A stretch of 64,000 bases of DNA from contig CAINED010000003.1 of NCBI GenBank assembly GCA_903847605.1, positions 39,001 through 103,000 on the forward strand, given 5' to 3'. Shown here piece by piece: positions 17,210 through 26,785 of this stretch. A program made the position numbers and the translations under genes. The stretch is from an uncultured Hyphomicrobiales bacterium. Its GTDB lineage: Bacteria > Pseudomonadota > Alphaproteobacteria > Rhizobiales > Beijerinckiaceae. Positions within the stretch are counted from its first letter, which is position 1; every line of letters starts with the position of its first letter. The notes under the pieces were generated by a model that made no database searches, was not told the origin of the DNA, and saw only the letters and a program-made list of their open reading frames with translations.

Positions 17210-18085
17210 ATGCCAAAGGCGCGCCGGATCGGACATGCGACATTCGAGACGCCCGATCTCGAACGGGAAATAGACCACTGGGTCAACGTCGTCGGCCTCG
17301 TGCTGGCGGGGCGCGACGGGAAGCGCGCCTATCTGGCGACCAAGGTCGGCCAGCTTGTCGTCGAACTCCATGAGGGCTCGCAATCCCATTGCACCGGCCT
17401 CTCCTTCGAGATCTCGCCCAACGCTGATTACAAGGATGTCGTGAAGGAGATAGGCGCGCATGGCCTAACGCCCGCGCTCGCCAACGACACCGCGCCGGGA
17501 CTGCCAGATGCCCTTGTCTTCGAAGACCCCAAAGGCACGAAGCTGCAACTCTTCCGCGAATGGAGATTTTTGGGCGATCATCACACCGTGCCGGGCGTCG
17601 GCCCCATGAAGCTCGGTCATGTCGCCTTCGTCACGCCGGAAGTGCACAAGGTGACGAAATTCTACGAGGACGTGCTGGGATTCAAAGTCTCTGACTGGAT
17701 CGGCGATTACTTCTCCTTCATGCGTTGTGGCGCCGATCATCACACCGTCAACTTCGTGAAGGGCGGCAGGACGCAGCTTGCGCATATCGCCTTCGAGGCG
17801 AAGGACATGTCGCACATTCTCTCGGCCTGCGATCTTCTGGGGCAGAAGAACGTCGATATCGAATGGGGCCCGGTGCGTCACGGCCCGGGCCATAACGTCG
17901 CCGTCTATCACCGCGATCCCGACGGCAACACGATCGAATTTTATATCGATCTCGACCAGATGGTGGACGAGGACCTCGGCTATTTCCAGCCCCGCCCCTG
18001 GCATCGCGACCTTCCGCAGCGCCCAAAGGTGTGGCCGCCAGAAACATCGCAGATCTGGGGCATGAAGAAGCCCGTGGCGGCGTGA
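17210..18085 (+). CDS. Extradiol dioxygenase-like VOC family protein (two domains)
   Basis: 291 residues; ATG 17210 is preceded by GAGGAGG. Two vicinal-oxygen-chelate domains are visible. The first opens with RRIGHATFETPDLE. The second carries the likely metal triad His-His-Glu: His in KLGHVAFVTP, His in TQLAHIAFEA and Glu in NTIEFYIDLD, as in catechol 2,3-dioxygenase-type enzymes that cleave an aromatic diol next to the hydroxyls using Fe(II). It heads a region of flavin monooxygenases and alpha/beta hydrolases, so a ring-cleavage role is plausible. The substrate is unknown. An FNR-like box is upstream and a palindromic repeat follows the stop. Confidence 0.85.
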   Translation: MPKARRIGHATFETPDLEREIDHWVNVVGLVLAGRDGKRAYLATKVGQLVVELHEGSQSHCTGLSFEISPNADYKDVVKEIGAHGLTPALANDTAPGLPDALVFEDPKGTKLQLFREWRFLGDHHTVPGVGPMKLGHVAFVTPEVHKVTKFYEDVLGFKVSDWIGDYFSFMRCGADHHTVNFVKGGRTQLAHIAFEAKDMSHILSACDLLGQKNVDIEWGPVRHGPGHNVAVYHRDPDGNTIEFYIDLDQMVDEDLGYFQPRPWHRDLPQRPKVWPPETSQIWGMKKPVAA

Positions 18086-18103
18086 GGTTATTCTGCTCTG
18101 AAA

Positions 18104-18204
18104 GTCATCCCGGCCGAGCGCAGCGAGAGCCGGGACCGCTGCGTGATTGAAGCACGAGTTCGATGCGGTCCCGGACAAAATGCTGCGCATTTTTCCGGGA
18201 TGAC
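18104..18204. repeat. REP-like palindromic element
   Basis: Outer arms GTCATCCCGG (18104-18113) and CCGGGATGAC (18195-18204) match perfectly; an inner pair CCGGGACCGC (18130-18139) / GCGGTCCCGG (18165-18174) also matches. It can fold as a long nested hairpin and sits between convergent genes. It has the form of dispersed elements common in Bradyrhizobium relatives. Confidence 0.75.
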
Positions 18205-18224
18205 ATCACGTACAACGTTACCCT

Positions 18225-19577
18225 CTACTCCGCGGCCTTGGCCTGCGCGACGTAGCGGCTGACCGGCTTGGGCAGGCCGAGAACGTCGCGCAGCATCGGT
18301 CCTTCATAGGCCGTGCGGAACAGGCCGCGCCGCTGCAATTCGGGTATGACGAGATCGACGAAATCGTTGAGGCCGATCGGATAGACCGACGGCACGAAGT
18401 TGAAGCCGTCGCAGGCGCCGTTCTCGAACCAGCGCTGCATCTCGTCGACGACTTCCTTCGGCGTGCCGATGATCGAGTAATGGCCGCGCGAGGCGGCGAA
18501 ACGCTGGCAAAGCTGGCGCAATGTCGGCGGCTTGCCGTCGATCAACTCCTTCGACCATGCCTTGATCATGTCCGAGCGGCTGCTGATGACGTTATTCTCA
18601 GGCAGCGGCGGCATGGGCTCGTCGAGCGCATAGGAACTGACGTCATGGCCGAGGCGGCTCGAAAGCAGCGCCAGGCCAAGCGCGGGATGCAATAGTTCCT
18701 GCAATTGTTTGAACTTCGCCTGCGCCTCCGCGTGCGTCGGCGCGACGATGACGGAAAGGCCCGGAAGAATCTTGAGGTGATTAGGCGAGCGCCCGAAAGC
18801 CTGCATGCGGCTTTTCACATCCGCGTAAAATTCCTGCGCGCTTTCGATGCTGTCATGGGCGGCGAAGACCGCTTCCGCCGTTTCCGCCGCAAGCTGGCGT
18901 CCGTCGTCAGAAAGGCCTGCCTGCACGATCACGGGCTGGCCCTGCGGCGTGCGCGCGACATTGAGCGGGCCACGCACGTCGTAATATTCGCCGTGATGAT
19001 CGAGCACATGCATCTTCGAACGGTCGAAGAAGATGCCGCTTTCGCGATCCCGAACGAAGGCGTCGTCGTCCCACGAATCCCACAGCGCCCGCACGACATC
19101 GACGAATTCGCGTCCGCGCCGGTAGCGCTCCTTCTTCGGCAGATGCGGAACCTTGGTAAAATTCTGCGCTTCCGTATCGTTGCCGGATGTGACGACATTC
19201 CAGCCGGCGCGCCCGCCGCTGATGTGATCGAGAGTCGCAAAGCGCCGCGCCACCATGAAGGGCTGCTCGAAGCTCGTCGTCGCCGTGCAGACGAGGCCGA
19301 TATTTTTCGTATATGCGGAGAGCGCCGAGAGCAGCGTATAGGGCTCGAGCCAGGCGGTGTAATGCACGCGGTCGATGGCCGATTCCGCGCCGGTCCAGGC
19401 CGTCTGCGAATCCGCGGAAAAGAGCATGTCGAAGAGGCCGCGCTCTGCCGTCTGCGCCATTTCCACGAAATGCTGAAAGTTGATGCCCGCGTCGGCATGG
19501 GCCTGCGGGTGCCGCCACGAGGCGATGTGATGCCCGCATGGGCGGATGAAGAGGCCAAGGTTCATTTTTCTGGTCAT
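18225..19577 (-). CDS. FMN-dependent LLM-class monooxygenase (NtaA/SnaA/DszA family)
   Basis: 450 residues. It belongs to the bacterial-luciferase-like group that uses reduced FMN from a separate reductase to oxidise amines, thioethers or aminocarboxylates (nitrilotriacetate, dibenzothiophene sulfone). Family features are MNLGLFIRPCGHHIASWRHP at the start, GLFDMLFSADSQT, SGGRAGWNVVTSGNDTEAQNF and RYRRGREFVDVVRALWDSW. A GGAG site seven bases before ATG 19577 supports the start. No flavin reductase gene is seen nearby, so reduced flavin must come from elsewhere. It is divergent from the FAD monooxygenase gene. Substrate unknown. Confidence 0.93.
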   Translation of the reverse strand: MTRKMNLGLFIRPCGHHIASWRHPQAHADAGINFQHFVEMAQTAERGLFDMLFSADSQTAWTGAESAIDRVHYTAWLEPYTLLSALSAYTKNIGLVCTATTSFEQPFMVARRFATLDHISGGRAGWNVVTSGNDTEAQNFTKVPHLPKKERYRRGREFVDVVRALWDSWDDDAFVRDRESGIFFDRSKMHVLDHHGEYYDVRGPLNVARTPQGQPVIVQAGLSDDGRQLAAETAEAVFAAHDSIESAQEFYADVKSRMQAFGRSPNHLKILPGLSVIVAPTHAEAQAKFKQLQELLHPALGLALLSSRLGHDVSSYALDEPMPPLPENNVISSRSDMIKAWSKELIDGKPPTLRQLCQRFAASRGHYSIIGTPKEVVDEMQRWFENGACDGFNFVPSVYPIGLNDFVDLVIPELQRRGLFRTAYEGPMLRDVLGLPKPVSRYVAQAKAAE

Positions 19578-19800
19578 GCGGCGCTCCTATGTCCGGTTCT
19601 GCGGCGCTTGTGCGTTTCCCGATGCGCGCCCGTCACGCGGGCAGCGCTTTCTTGCCTGTTTAAGTAGCGCGGAGGATGGGAGCCCGTCCATAGCGGCAGG
19701 CTGGGCAGAGGGCCGCAGGCAAGTCGCAGCGGGAGTTTCAGCCGGGCGCAGCCGGTGCTATGCGAGAGGTAATTCGGTAGGAAACATCCGGGAGCGGAAC

Positions 19801-20970
19801 ATGGCGCGCAGGCTGCGCATCGCGATCATCGGCGGCGGCATTGGCGGATTGACGGCGGCGGCCGCCTTGCGCGCCCGCGGCTTCGAGATCGACGTCTACG
19901 AGCGCGCGAACGCGCTGTCGGAAGTGGGCGCAGGCATACAGATCGGCCCTAATGGCGTGCGCGTGCTTTACGCCATGGGGCTGAAGCCGCAACTTGACAC
20001 TTTCGCCTGCTCGACACCGAAATTCGTTTCCATGACCTTCGACACCGCGCGCTACCGGCTGAAGGAGTCGCTCTCCGAAACATCCATCGTCAGGTACGGA
20101 ATGCCCTATCTCACCATGCATCGCGCCGATCTCTTTGGCGCGCTGGTGCAGGACGTGCCTGCCCGCAACGTGCATCAGGAAGAAAGCTGCACGGGAGCTG
20201 AAACGCATGGCGATGTCGCCGTGGCGCGCTTTGAAGGCGGCAAGGAAATCGAGGCCGATGTCATCATCGGCTCCGATGGCGTGCGTTCCGCCGTTCGCGA
20301 AAGTCTCTTTGGCAAGGATGCGCCGCGCTACACGGGCCAAACCTGCTTCCGGGCCATGGTGCCGATGGATGTCGTGCCTAAAAGCGTCGGTCCAGATGAC
20401 GTCGACATGCATGTCGACAATGTCGGCTGGATCGGGCCTAAGGGCCATGTGATCTGCTATCCCATCCGCGCGGGCAAGATGCTCAATCTTTTCTGCGGTT
20501 TTGTGAACGACGCATGGGCGGAAGAATCCTGGACGGTGCCGACATCGCAGGACGAAATGCAGCAGGTGTTCGAAGGATGGAGCCCAATCCTGCTCGACAT
20601 CCTCAAACATTCGGAAGCCGGCTTCAAATGGGGGCTGCACGATCGCGATCCCATGGCGCAATGGACTGTTGGACGCGTGACTCTGCTCGGCGATGCCGCC
20701 CATCCCATGATGCCGACACTGGCGCAAGGCGGCTGCATGGCGATCGAGGATGGCTGGTCCATCGCGCGCTGTATCGCCGAGCATAGCGACGATATTCCGC
20801 GCGCCCTCGCGACATATGAGGAAGAGCGGCGCCCGCGCACGTCGCGCGTGCAACTGCAGGCGCGCCAGCAATTCCTAAACAATAAGATGCACCCCGCGCC
20901 ACCACCGATCAGCCGCGAATGGATCTTTTCATGGGATGCGACGACGGGGCGGGATTATCAGGCGGCGTGA
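19801..20970 (+). CDS. FAD-dependent aromatic monooxygenase (salicylate/3-hydroxybenzoate hydroxylase type)
   Basis: 389 residues. Class A flavoprotein monooxygenase: N-terminal GGGIGGL FAD-binding motif near residues 11-17, the middle SDGVRSAVRE with the DG motif, and VTLLGDAAHPMMPTLAQGG, the GD motif that contacts the FAD ribityl chain and NAD(P)H. The start at ATG 19801 gives the usual MxxRLRIAIIGGG opening; upstream in-frame codons are not conserved-looking. Such enzymes hydroxylate phenolic acids using NAD(P)H and oxygen. It stands divergent from the LLM monooxygenase. The aromatic substrate is not determined. Confidence 0.92.
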   Translation: MARRLRIAIIGGGIGGLTAAAALRARGFEIDVYERANALSEVGAGIQIGPNGVRVLYAMGLKPQLDTFACSTPKFVSMTFDTARYRLKESLSETSIVRYGMPYLTMHRADLFGALVQDVPARNVHQEESCTGAETHGDVAVARFEGGKEIEADVIIGSDGVRSAVRESLFGKDAPRYTGQTCFRAMVPMDVVPKSVGPDDVDMHVDNVGWIGPKGHVICYPIRAGKMLNLFCGFVNDAWAEESWTVPTSQDEMQQVFEGWSPILLDILKHSEAGFKWGLHDRDPMAQWTVGRVTLLGDAAHPMMPTLAQGGCMAIEDGWSIARCIAEHSDDIPRALATYEEERRPRTSRVQLQARQQFLNNKMHPAPPPISREWIFSWDATTGRDYQAA

Positions 20971-20978
20971 TGAAATTC

Positions 20979-22499
20979 TTACTGCGCCGCCAGCAGTCGC
21001 GGTGGTTCGCTGCGCGAAGCCGCCAGAAGTTGCGATAAAGCTGACGACTCCGGATCGGCCAGCGCCGCCGAGATCGCCTTGCGCAGCCGTTGGGCTTCCA
21101 TCGCCTCGCTGCCGGACTTGATCGCCGGCGCGACGATGCCATCGAACACGGCTCTGTAATTCGCCTTCCCGCGCAGATGCGTTTCGCCGTAACCCTTCAG
21201 CAGCCGCGGCAATTCCGCCAGTGCGCCCGCGAATTCGGGCGAGCGTGCGAGCGCCGTCTTCTTGGCGTCGAGCCAGATTTCGATCTGTTTCTGCTCCTCA
21301 ACGTAGCGCAGCGACCTGCGGCGAATCTTGCGCATGGCCGCCAGCGTGCGCAGCATCAGGTTGCCGGCAATGCTCGTCGTCGCGACATGAATGCCGCGCC
21401 CGAGAAACGGCAGGCTCTTACCGGCTTGCACGCGGCGCATCAGCCTGCGGCCGAGATTTTCCGGCAGCATGTCCGCAAGTTCTTCCGCACCCGGTTTGAG
21501 ATATTCGGTGACCTTTAGAATCTGACCGGGCTTCATTTCCACGTCGGCGCGGATGCGCTCGAAGCGCGAGGCGCGTGTCTTCAGTTGCGCGACACGGGGG
21601 ATGTCCTCATAGGCCATCCAAAGCGCCAGCCGCCGTGCACCTTCCTCCAGCGCATGGGCGACGCGGGGATCGCCCGCATCTCCCGCCGCCTTGATGAGAA
21701 GGCGCACACGCTCGACGTAGAGATCGGCATAGGCTGCATCCTGAAAATCCTTGGTGCGCGCCATGCCATGCGAGACGATTTCGCGCACGGAGGCGGGCAG
21801 AGCGAGGAAATCGGCCGGGAGAGGTTCCGGCAGTTCCGGCTGCGGCGCAGAGGTTTCCGCAACCTTCGGCGCCACGCCATTCACCGCATCGAAAGCCGCA
21901 GCAAAGCCGCGCAAGCTCGCCTCCGCGCCACGCTTGCCGGCGCGGATTACATCCTCGCAAACGTTGCGCGGCCAGGGAAATGCGCCCGCGCCCGCGAGCG
22001 CGCCGAACATCGTCGCGCTGATGACAGTGCCGTTGTCGTTGGCAAGCTTCTCGAGATCGGCCGTGCGATAATCCCTCGCCATCGCCTTCGCTGCATCGTG
22101 GATGCGCTGATCGTCGAAGCGACCATCACCCATCTGCATCTTCTCGACGGTCGTATAGACGCGGCTCGAAGAGGAAATCAGCATGGTGCGATCGGGCGAG
22201 ACAAAACCGCGTTCGAGGATGCGCGCGGTCTCCAGCAATTCGCTGGACGCGACGACATCGACCCGGCCCGCCGAAGGCACGAGCGCGAAGACCGGCTGCA
22301 ATCCTTCAGGCGCAGGCTCGGGCAGCAGTTCGATGTAATAGCTCGTCGCGCCTGTGCGCTGCGCGACGCCGGGAACGGATGTCGCCTGCGCCGGAAAGCC
22401 TGCATGGGCAGCGCATTCGGTGATCCACTCGGAGAGCACGCCGCCGCCTTCGCCGCCGAGTGCGCAGATGAGGATGGTGCGGGGACGCTGGCTCGTCAT
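20979..22499 (-). CDS. iorB: Indolepyruvate ferredoxin oxidoreductase beta subunit with C-terminal DUF6537-type extension
   Basis: 506 residues, longer than the roughly 200-residue archaeal IorB. The N-terminal gamma-type 2-oxoacid oxidoreductase domain starts RTILICALGGEGGGVLSEWI and includes the GATSYYIELLPEP strand. The extra C-terminal 300 residues form a helical region of the DUF6537 type often fused to this subunit in Proteobacteria. The start is at the ATG just downstream of the iorA stop. With IorA it decarboxylates aryl pyruvates to aryl-acetyl-CoA and passes electrons to ferredoxin. It is the last gene of the minus-strand block and convergent with the FAD monooxygenase gene. Confidence 0.88.
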   Translation of the reverse strand: MTSQRPRTILICALGGEGGGVLSEWITECAAHAGFPAQATSVPGVAQRTGATSYYIELLPEPAPEGLQPVFALVPSAGRVDVVASSELLETARILERGFVSPDRTMLISSSSRVYTTVEKMQMGDGRFDDQRIHDAAKAMARDYRTADLEKLANDNGTVISATMFGALAGAGAFPWPRNVCEDVIRAGKRGAEASLRGFAAAFDAVNGVAPKVAETSAPQPELPEPLPADFLALPASVREIVSHGMARTKDFQDAAYADLYVERVRLLIKAAGDAGDPRVAHALEEGARRLALWMAYEDIPRVAQLKTRASRFERIRADVEMKPGQILKVTEYLKPGAEELADMLPENLGRRLMRRVQAGKSLPFLGRGIHVATTSIAGNLMLRTLAAMRKIRRRSLRYVEEQKQIEIWLDAKKTALARSPEFAGALAELPRLLKGYGETHLRGKANYRAVFDGIVAPAIKSGSEAMEAQRLRKAISAALADPESSALSQLLAASRSEPPRLLAAQ

Positions 22500-22500
22500 C

Positions 22501-24639
22501 TCACGCCGCTCCCGTAATTGCGCCGCGCAGCTTCGCCATCGCGCGATCCATGACGGACGGGTTTGCGATGATGTCGGCGCGGAAGAACGAGGGACACAAG
22601 GTCGCCGCATGGGCATTCTCGCCGCACAATCCGCAGCCGACGCACCCATTCGTCACATGCGCGACGGGATCGGTCTTCAGCGGATCGGTTGCGGGTTTCA
22701 CCGTCAGCGTCGGGCAACCGGAAAGCCTGATGCAGGAGTGATCGCCCGTGCATGTATCTTCATCGACGCCGTAGCGCGTGCGCACGACGCGGCGGCCCTC
22801 CGACATCGCCTGTGCCCGCATCGGCTTGACGCGGCGCTGGCGTTCGAGTTGGCACTCGCCTTCCGCAACGATGACCTTGAGGCCGCCGGTCTTAGTGGTG
22901 ATCGCTTCTTTCAGGGCTTCGCGCATTTCGCTGACGCGATAGGTGTGCACGCTGCGCAGCCATTTCACGCCAAGGCCCTGCAGCGTGTTCTCGATGGTGC
23001 GTTCGGAGCCTGTCGCGCTCGCGCCTTCCGCGACATTCTTGCTGGCGGAGCGCGGCGAAGACACGACATCCTGCGTGCCGGTCGCGGAGGTATAGCCGTT
23101 CTTCATGATGACGAGCACGCGGTCGCGCTCGTTCAGCATCGCCGATGTCACGCCCGACAAAAGCCCGTTATGCCAGAAGCCGCCATCGCCCATGATCGCG
23201 ACAGGCCGCTTGGCCGAGAAGCCCGCAACGCCCGCCCCGGACGCCAGACTCATGCCATAGCCGAGGATCGAATTGCCGAAGCTGAAGGGTTCGTAGGTCG
23301 CCAAAGCATGGCAGCCGATGTCGGTGGATATGTGCACCTTGCCGATTTCCTGCTGCGCCAGTTTCATCGCGGCGAAGACAGGACGTTCGGGACAGCCGAC
23401 GCAGAAATTCGGCGGGCGCGGCGGCAGCGGTGTCGCCAGAAGTTTCGTCGCCTTCTCGCGGAGGCCGCCGATATCGAGCGCATAGGTTTGCGCGGGCGTA
23501 ACGTCGATGCTGCCAATGTATTTCGGCAGCACTTTCGCAAGACCCGCGAGCATGACTTCCGCCGTATATTCGCCGGCCATCTGGAAGATGTCCTTGCCGT
23601 GCAGCGTGGTGTTGATGTCGGCACGGCGCAGGATCGAGCCGATCTCGTGCTCGATGAATTCCGGCTGTCCCTCTTCGACAATCACCACAGCCTTCTTGCC
23701 CGCCGCGAATTTCACGATCTCGTCGGGCACGAGCGGATAGACGACATTCAGCGCGAGGATCGGAATTTCCGTGCGGCCGAAGGCATCGGCAAGGCCGATC
23801 TCCTGCAGCGCGCGGATCAGCGTGTTGTAGAGCCCGCCCTGCACGATGAGGCCGACATCGCCGTGCCGGCCCTCGAAGATTTCGTTGAGGCCCTGCTCCA
23901 CGATGAACTTGCGCGCGGCGGGCATGCGCACATCGTATTTCAGTTTTTCATGCCGGTATGTAACTGGCGGATGCGCGAGCTTCTCGTAGATGAAGGCGGC
24001 AGGCTCCTGCTGCAATTCGCGCGCGGAAATGCGCGGGGCGATATTGTCCTTCGTCTTGAAGGAGCCGCGCACATGGCAGGCGCGGATGCGCAATTCCATG
24101 ATCACAGGCGAATTCGAAACTTCCGAAAGCTCGAAGCTCTTCTCGACCATGCGCACGATGGTCGGCAGGTTCGGCCTGGGGTCGACGAGCCACATCGCCG
24201 ACTTCATCGCGAAGGCATGGGTGCGCTCCTGAATGACGCTCGCGCCCTCGCCGTAATCCTCGCCGACGACGATCAGTGCGCCGCCCATCACGCCGGGCGA
24301 GGCGAGGTTGGAGAGCGCATCGGACGCGACATTGGTGCCGACGATGCTCTTCCACGTCACCGCGCCGCGCACGGGATACATGATGGACGCGCCGAGCATG
24401 GCGGCAGCGGAAGCTTCATTGGTGCAGGGCTCGACATGGACGCCAAGCTCGCCCATCAGGTCTTTCGCCTGCACCATCACGTCGAGCAGGTGCGATACGG
24501 GCGCGCCCTGGTAGCCGCCCACATAGGTCACACCCGATTGCAGCAAGGCCTTGGTGACGGCGAGAATGCCTTCGCCGTGAAAGACTTCGCCATCGCCAAG
24601 CTTGAGCGATCGAATTTCGTTCGAGAAAGAAACTTCCAC
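22501..24639 (-). CDS. iorA: Indolepyruvate ferredoxin oxidoreductase alpha subunit
   Basis: 712 residues. The pyruvate:ferredoxin-oxidoreductase-type N-terminal domain begins EIRSLKLGDGEVFHGEGILA. The thiamine diphosphate site is in GDGGFWHNGLLSGV with the downstream NGYTSATGTQ. The C-terminus holds ferredoxin-type cysteine motifs, CTGDHSCIRLSGCP and CVGCGLCGENAHAATLCP, for two Fe4S4 clusters. The enzyme breaks down aromatic amino acids after transamination. It is oxygen-sensitive in archaea but aerobic relatives exist. The gene is coupled to iorB and sits 80 bases after an alpha/beta-hydrolase gene, in the block running from ribBX. Confidence 0.95.
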   Translation of the reverse strand: MEVSFSNEIRSLKLGDGEVFHGEGILAVTKALLQSGVTYVGGYQGAPVSHLLDVMVQAKDLMGELGVHVEPCTNEASAAAMLGASIMYPVRGAVTWKSIVGTNVASDALSNLASPGVMGGALIVVGEDYGEGASVIQERTHAFAMKSAMWLVDPRPNLPTIVRMVEKSFELSEVSNSPVIMELRIRACHVRGSFKTKDNIAPRISARELQQEPAAFIYEKLAHPPVTYRHEKLKYDVRMPAARKFIVEQGLNEIFEGRHGDVGLIVQGGLYNTLIRALQEIGLADAFGRTEIPILALNVVYPLVPDEIVKFAAGKKAVVIVEEGQPEFIEHEIGSILRRADINTTLHGKDIFQMAGEYTAEVMLAGLAKVLPKYIGSIDVTPAQTYALDIGGLREKATKLLATPLPPRPPNFCVGCPERPVFAAMKLAQQEIGKVHISTDIGCHALATYEPFSFGNSILGYGMSLASGAGVAGFSAKRPVAIMGDGGFWHNGLLSGVTSAMLNERDRVLVIMKNGYTSATGTQDVVSSPRSASKNVAEGASATGSERTIENTLQGLGVKWLRSVHTYRVSEMREALKEAITTKTGGLKVIVAEGECQLERQRRVKPMRAQAMSEGRRVVRTRYGVDEDTCTGDHSCIRLSGCPTLTVKPATDPLKTDPVAHVTNGCVGCGLCGENAHAATLCPSFFRADIIANPSVMDRAMAKLRGAITGAA

Positions 24640-24719
24640 CTTTGTCCCCGCCCCGTCTTCAGTGTGGCGGGAGCATGGTCAATCGGCGCGCGCAGGTCAA
24701 TCGGCTGGCGCTTTGTCCC

Positions 24720-25559
24720 TCAACGCACGCGGTCCAGAAACTCGAGCGTTTTCGCGTTGAAAACATCCGCGCATTCGATGTTGCCCATGTGGCCGGCATT
24801 GTCGAAAACATGTAGTTCGCACTGCGGGATATGTGGCACGAAGCCGTCTGTATAGCCGGGATTGCGCAGGGGGTCCTTCGCTCCGGCGAATACCAGTACG
24901 GGAACCTTGATGTTCGAATATTCAATGGTATCGCGCTCGCTGCGGCCGGAAGCGCCCCGGAACGGAGCCTTGAAGCGCGCCGCCGCCGTGGCCTCCCACG
25001 CGCCCGGGAGGTTCGCCATCTCCACGCGGCGCGCGATATAGGACTCGTCCGCGCCCCACTTCCTGTCGATGAACATCGTATCGACGATCCGCCGCATGTG
25101 AGCAGCCGTCCCGTCGTAGGAGTTGAGCACCTTGCGCGCCTCGTTGTCGGGAGACTCGCCCCCGCCCGACGAGCAAAGGACGCTTGCCATCGGCCAGTCG
25201 GGCTGGGCGCGCGCGGCGACGGTCAGCGTCAGTCCGCCCGACATGGACGACCCCATCACGTGAACGGGGCCCAATTCCATGATTTCGATGAAGCGTTTGA
25301 TGTGGCGTATGCGACGGCCGAACTGGTCGTTGAAATCCATCACCTTGTCGGTGAGGCCGAAGCCGAGGTGATCGGGCGCGAGCACGTGATAACGCTGCAC
25401 AAAGGCGGGAATGTTATATTCCCACGTGATCTGCCCGCAGCCGCCGAATTCCGCCGAATGCAGCAGCAGGATCGTCGGCCTCACGCCGCGATGCTCGTCG
25501 CCCGCTTCGATGTAATGCGTGCGAATGCCATCGACGGATATGTACTTGTATTCTTTCAT
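24720..25559 (-). CDS. Alpha/beta hydrolase, meta-cleavage-product hydrolase-like
   Basis: 279 residues. Oxyanion segment ILLLHSAEFGGCG, nucleophile elbow with Ser in VMGSSMSGGLTL, acid in VLVFAGAKDPLRNP and catalytic His in FDNAGHMGNIE are in the order of carbon-carbon hydrolases such as BphD and MhpC. The elbow reads GSSMS rather than GxSxG, a mild variant. Its ATG overlaps the stop of the upstream LLM gene by four bases. Context with an extradiol-type enzyme suggests hydrolysis of a ring-cleavage product, but that is inference. Confidence 0.87.
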   Translation of the reverse strand: MKEYKYISVDGIRTHYIEAGDEHRGVRPTILLLHSAEFGGCGQITWEYNIPAFVQRYHVLAPDHLGFGLTDKVMDFNDQFGRRIRHIKRFIEIMELGPVHVMGSSMSGGLTLTVAARAQPDWPMASVLCSSGGGESPDNEARKVLNSYDGTAAHMRRIVDTMFIDRKWGADESYIARRVEMANLPGAWEATAAARFKAPFRGASGRSERDTIEYSNIKVPVLVFAGAKDPLRNPGYTDGFVPHIPQCELHVFDNAGHMGNIECADVFNAKTLEFLDRVR

Positions 25560-26725
25560 TCCGCCGCCACCTTGGCGTTAAGCGGACGCGTGCGCGGCAA
25601 GTCCTTCACCTGCGGGTAGACCTCTTTTGCGAAGAGACGGATATTCTTCACCGTCGCCTCGTGGCCAAGATGGCCCGCCTGCATCATCATCAGGAGATTG
25701 TCGAGGCCGCCGACGAGATCGTAAAGCCGCCGTATCTGTTTGGCGACATCGTCGGGCGTTCCATAAATCAGCACGCCCTGATCCTTGAGATATTCGAGCG
25801 ATTGCTTGCGCATCGCGTCGGTGCGGCCGGTAAATGTGCCCTTCAGCGCCTGCACATTGTATTCGACGGGCACATAGCCCGGAGGGTTGCGATATTGCGG
25901 CTCGGATTTCGCGTCGAGATACCAGGTCAGCGCCTTCGCGCCCTTTTCGGCTTCTTCCTGCGTGTCGCCGACAAAGACGAGCGGCATGTAGGAGGTGCCG
26001 CCGCCGCCGGGCATGCCGGTATCGACATAAGAGCCGCGATAGCCGTCGAACATCCACTTCACCTTCGTATGCGGTTGCAGGAAGGTGGCGAAGACGATGC
26101 CGCGCGCAGCGGCACGCTTGATGTTTTCGAGATCGCTCGAGCCGGTGATCCATACCGGCGGATGCGGCGTCTGCAGGGGGCGCGGCCAGAGATTGATGGC
26201 GCGCTTGTGCGTGAACTGGCCTTCGAAATTGAAGGGCCCGTCAGTCGTGGTCCACGCCTTGATGCAGAGGTCGATGCCTTCCCACAAGCGCTCGACGGTT
26301 TGCGTCGGGTTGGAGTTGGCGGCAAAGACTTCATAGGGCACGCCGCGCACGAAGCCCGATTCCAGACGCCCGCGCGAGATGCAGTCGATCATCGCCATCT
26401 CCTCGGCGATGCGGATGGGATCGCTGCGATTGGCGATGGGATTGCCGAGGATGCAGATGCGCCCCTTGCTTGTCTGGCGCGCGAGGATCGCCGCGGTCAG
26501 CGGCGCGCAGGCGTCGATGCAGGTCGCGGTCTGGTGATGCTCGTTGAGCAGCAGGTTGAGACCGGCGTCGTCGGCGACCATATATTCGTCGAGATAGCGG
26601 TTGTAGAGATCGGCGCCGATCTTCGGATCGAAATGTTTGCTCGGTAGCGACACGCGCATGGTCGAAAGCGTGTCGAGCGGCGGGAGATGCGGATAAGGCA
26701 TCTCCGTAAAATACCAGGCCTGCAT
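25556..26725 (-). CDS. LLM-class flavin-dependent oxidoreductase
   Basis: 389 residues from ATG 26725; the GTG at 26734 forms part of the ribosome binding region GGGTGAGGGAC. Luciferase-like TIM-barrel protein with DAGLNLLLNEHHQTATCID and RGRLESGFVRGVPYEVFAANSNP, the typical flavin-site segments. It probably uses reduced FMN or F420 to oxidise a small organic molecule; the lack of known F420 genes here favours FMN. It lies between two alpha/beta-hydrolase genes, overlapping the downstream one by four bases, so all three form an operon. Substrate unknown. Confidence 0.92.
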   Translation of the reverse strand: MQAWYFTEMPYPHLPPLDTLSTMRVSLPSKHFDPKIGADLYNRYLDEYMVADDAGLNLLLNEHHQTATCIDACAPLTAAILARQTSKGRICILGNPIANRSDPIRIAEEMAMIDCISRGRLESGFVRGVPYEVFAANSNPTQTVERLWEGIDLCIKAWTTTDGPFNFEGQFTHKRAINLWPRPLQTPHPPVWITGSSDLENIKRAAARGIVFATFLQPHTKVKWMFDGYRGSYVDTGMPGGGGTSYMPLVFVGDTQEEAEKGAKALTWYLDAKSEPQYRNPPGYVPVEYNVQALKGTFTGRTDAMRKQSLEYLKDQGVLIYGTPDDVAKQIRRLYDLVGGLDNLLMMMQAGHLGHEATVKNIRLFAKEVYPQVKDLPRTRPLNAKVAAE

Positions 26726-26785
26726 GTCCCTCACCCTTTTGGGTTGCCGTCTTTTCCAGACGTTCTGATTTCTTGAATTTCTTGA

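Noticed and set aside
22354..24855. 833-codon open frame on the plus strand over iorA
   Set aside because: It is antisense to a gene with clear thiamine and iron-sulfur motifs, and its translation is rich in Arg, His and Ala with no domain, as expected for a shadow frame in high-GC DNA.
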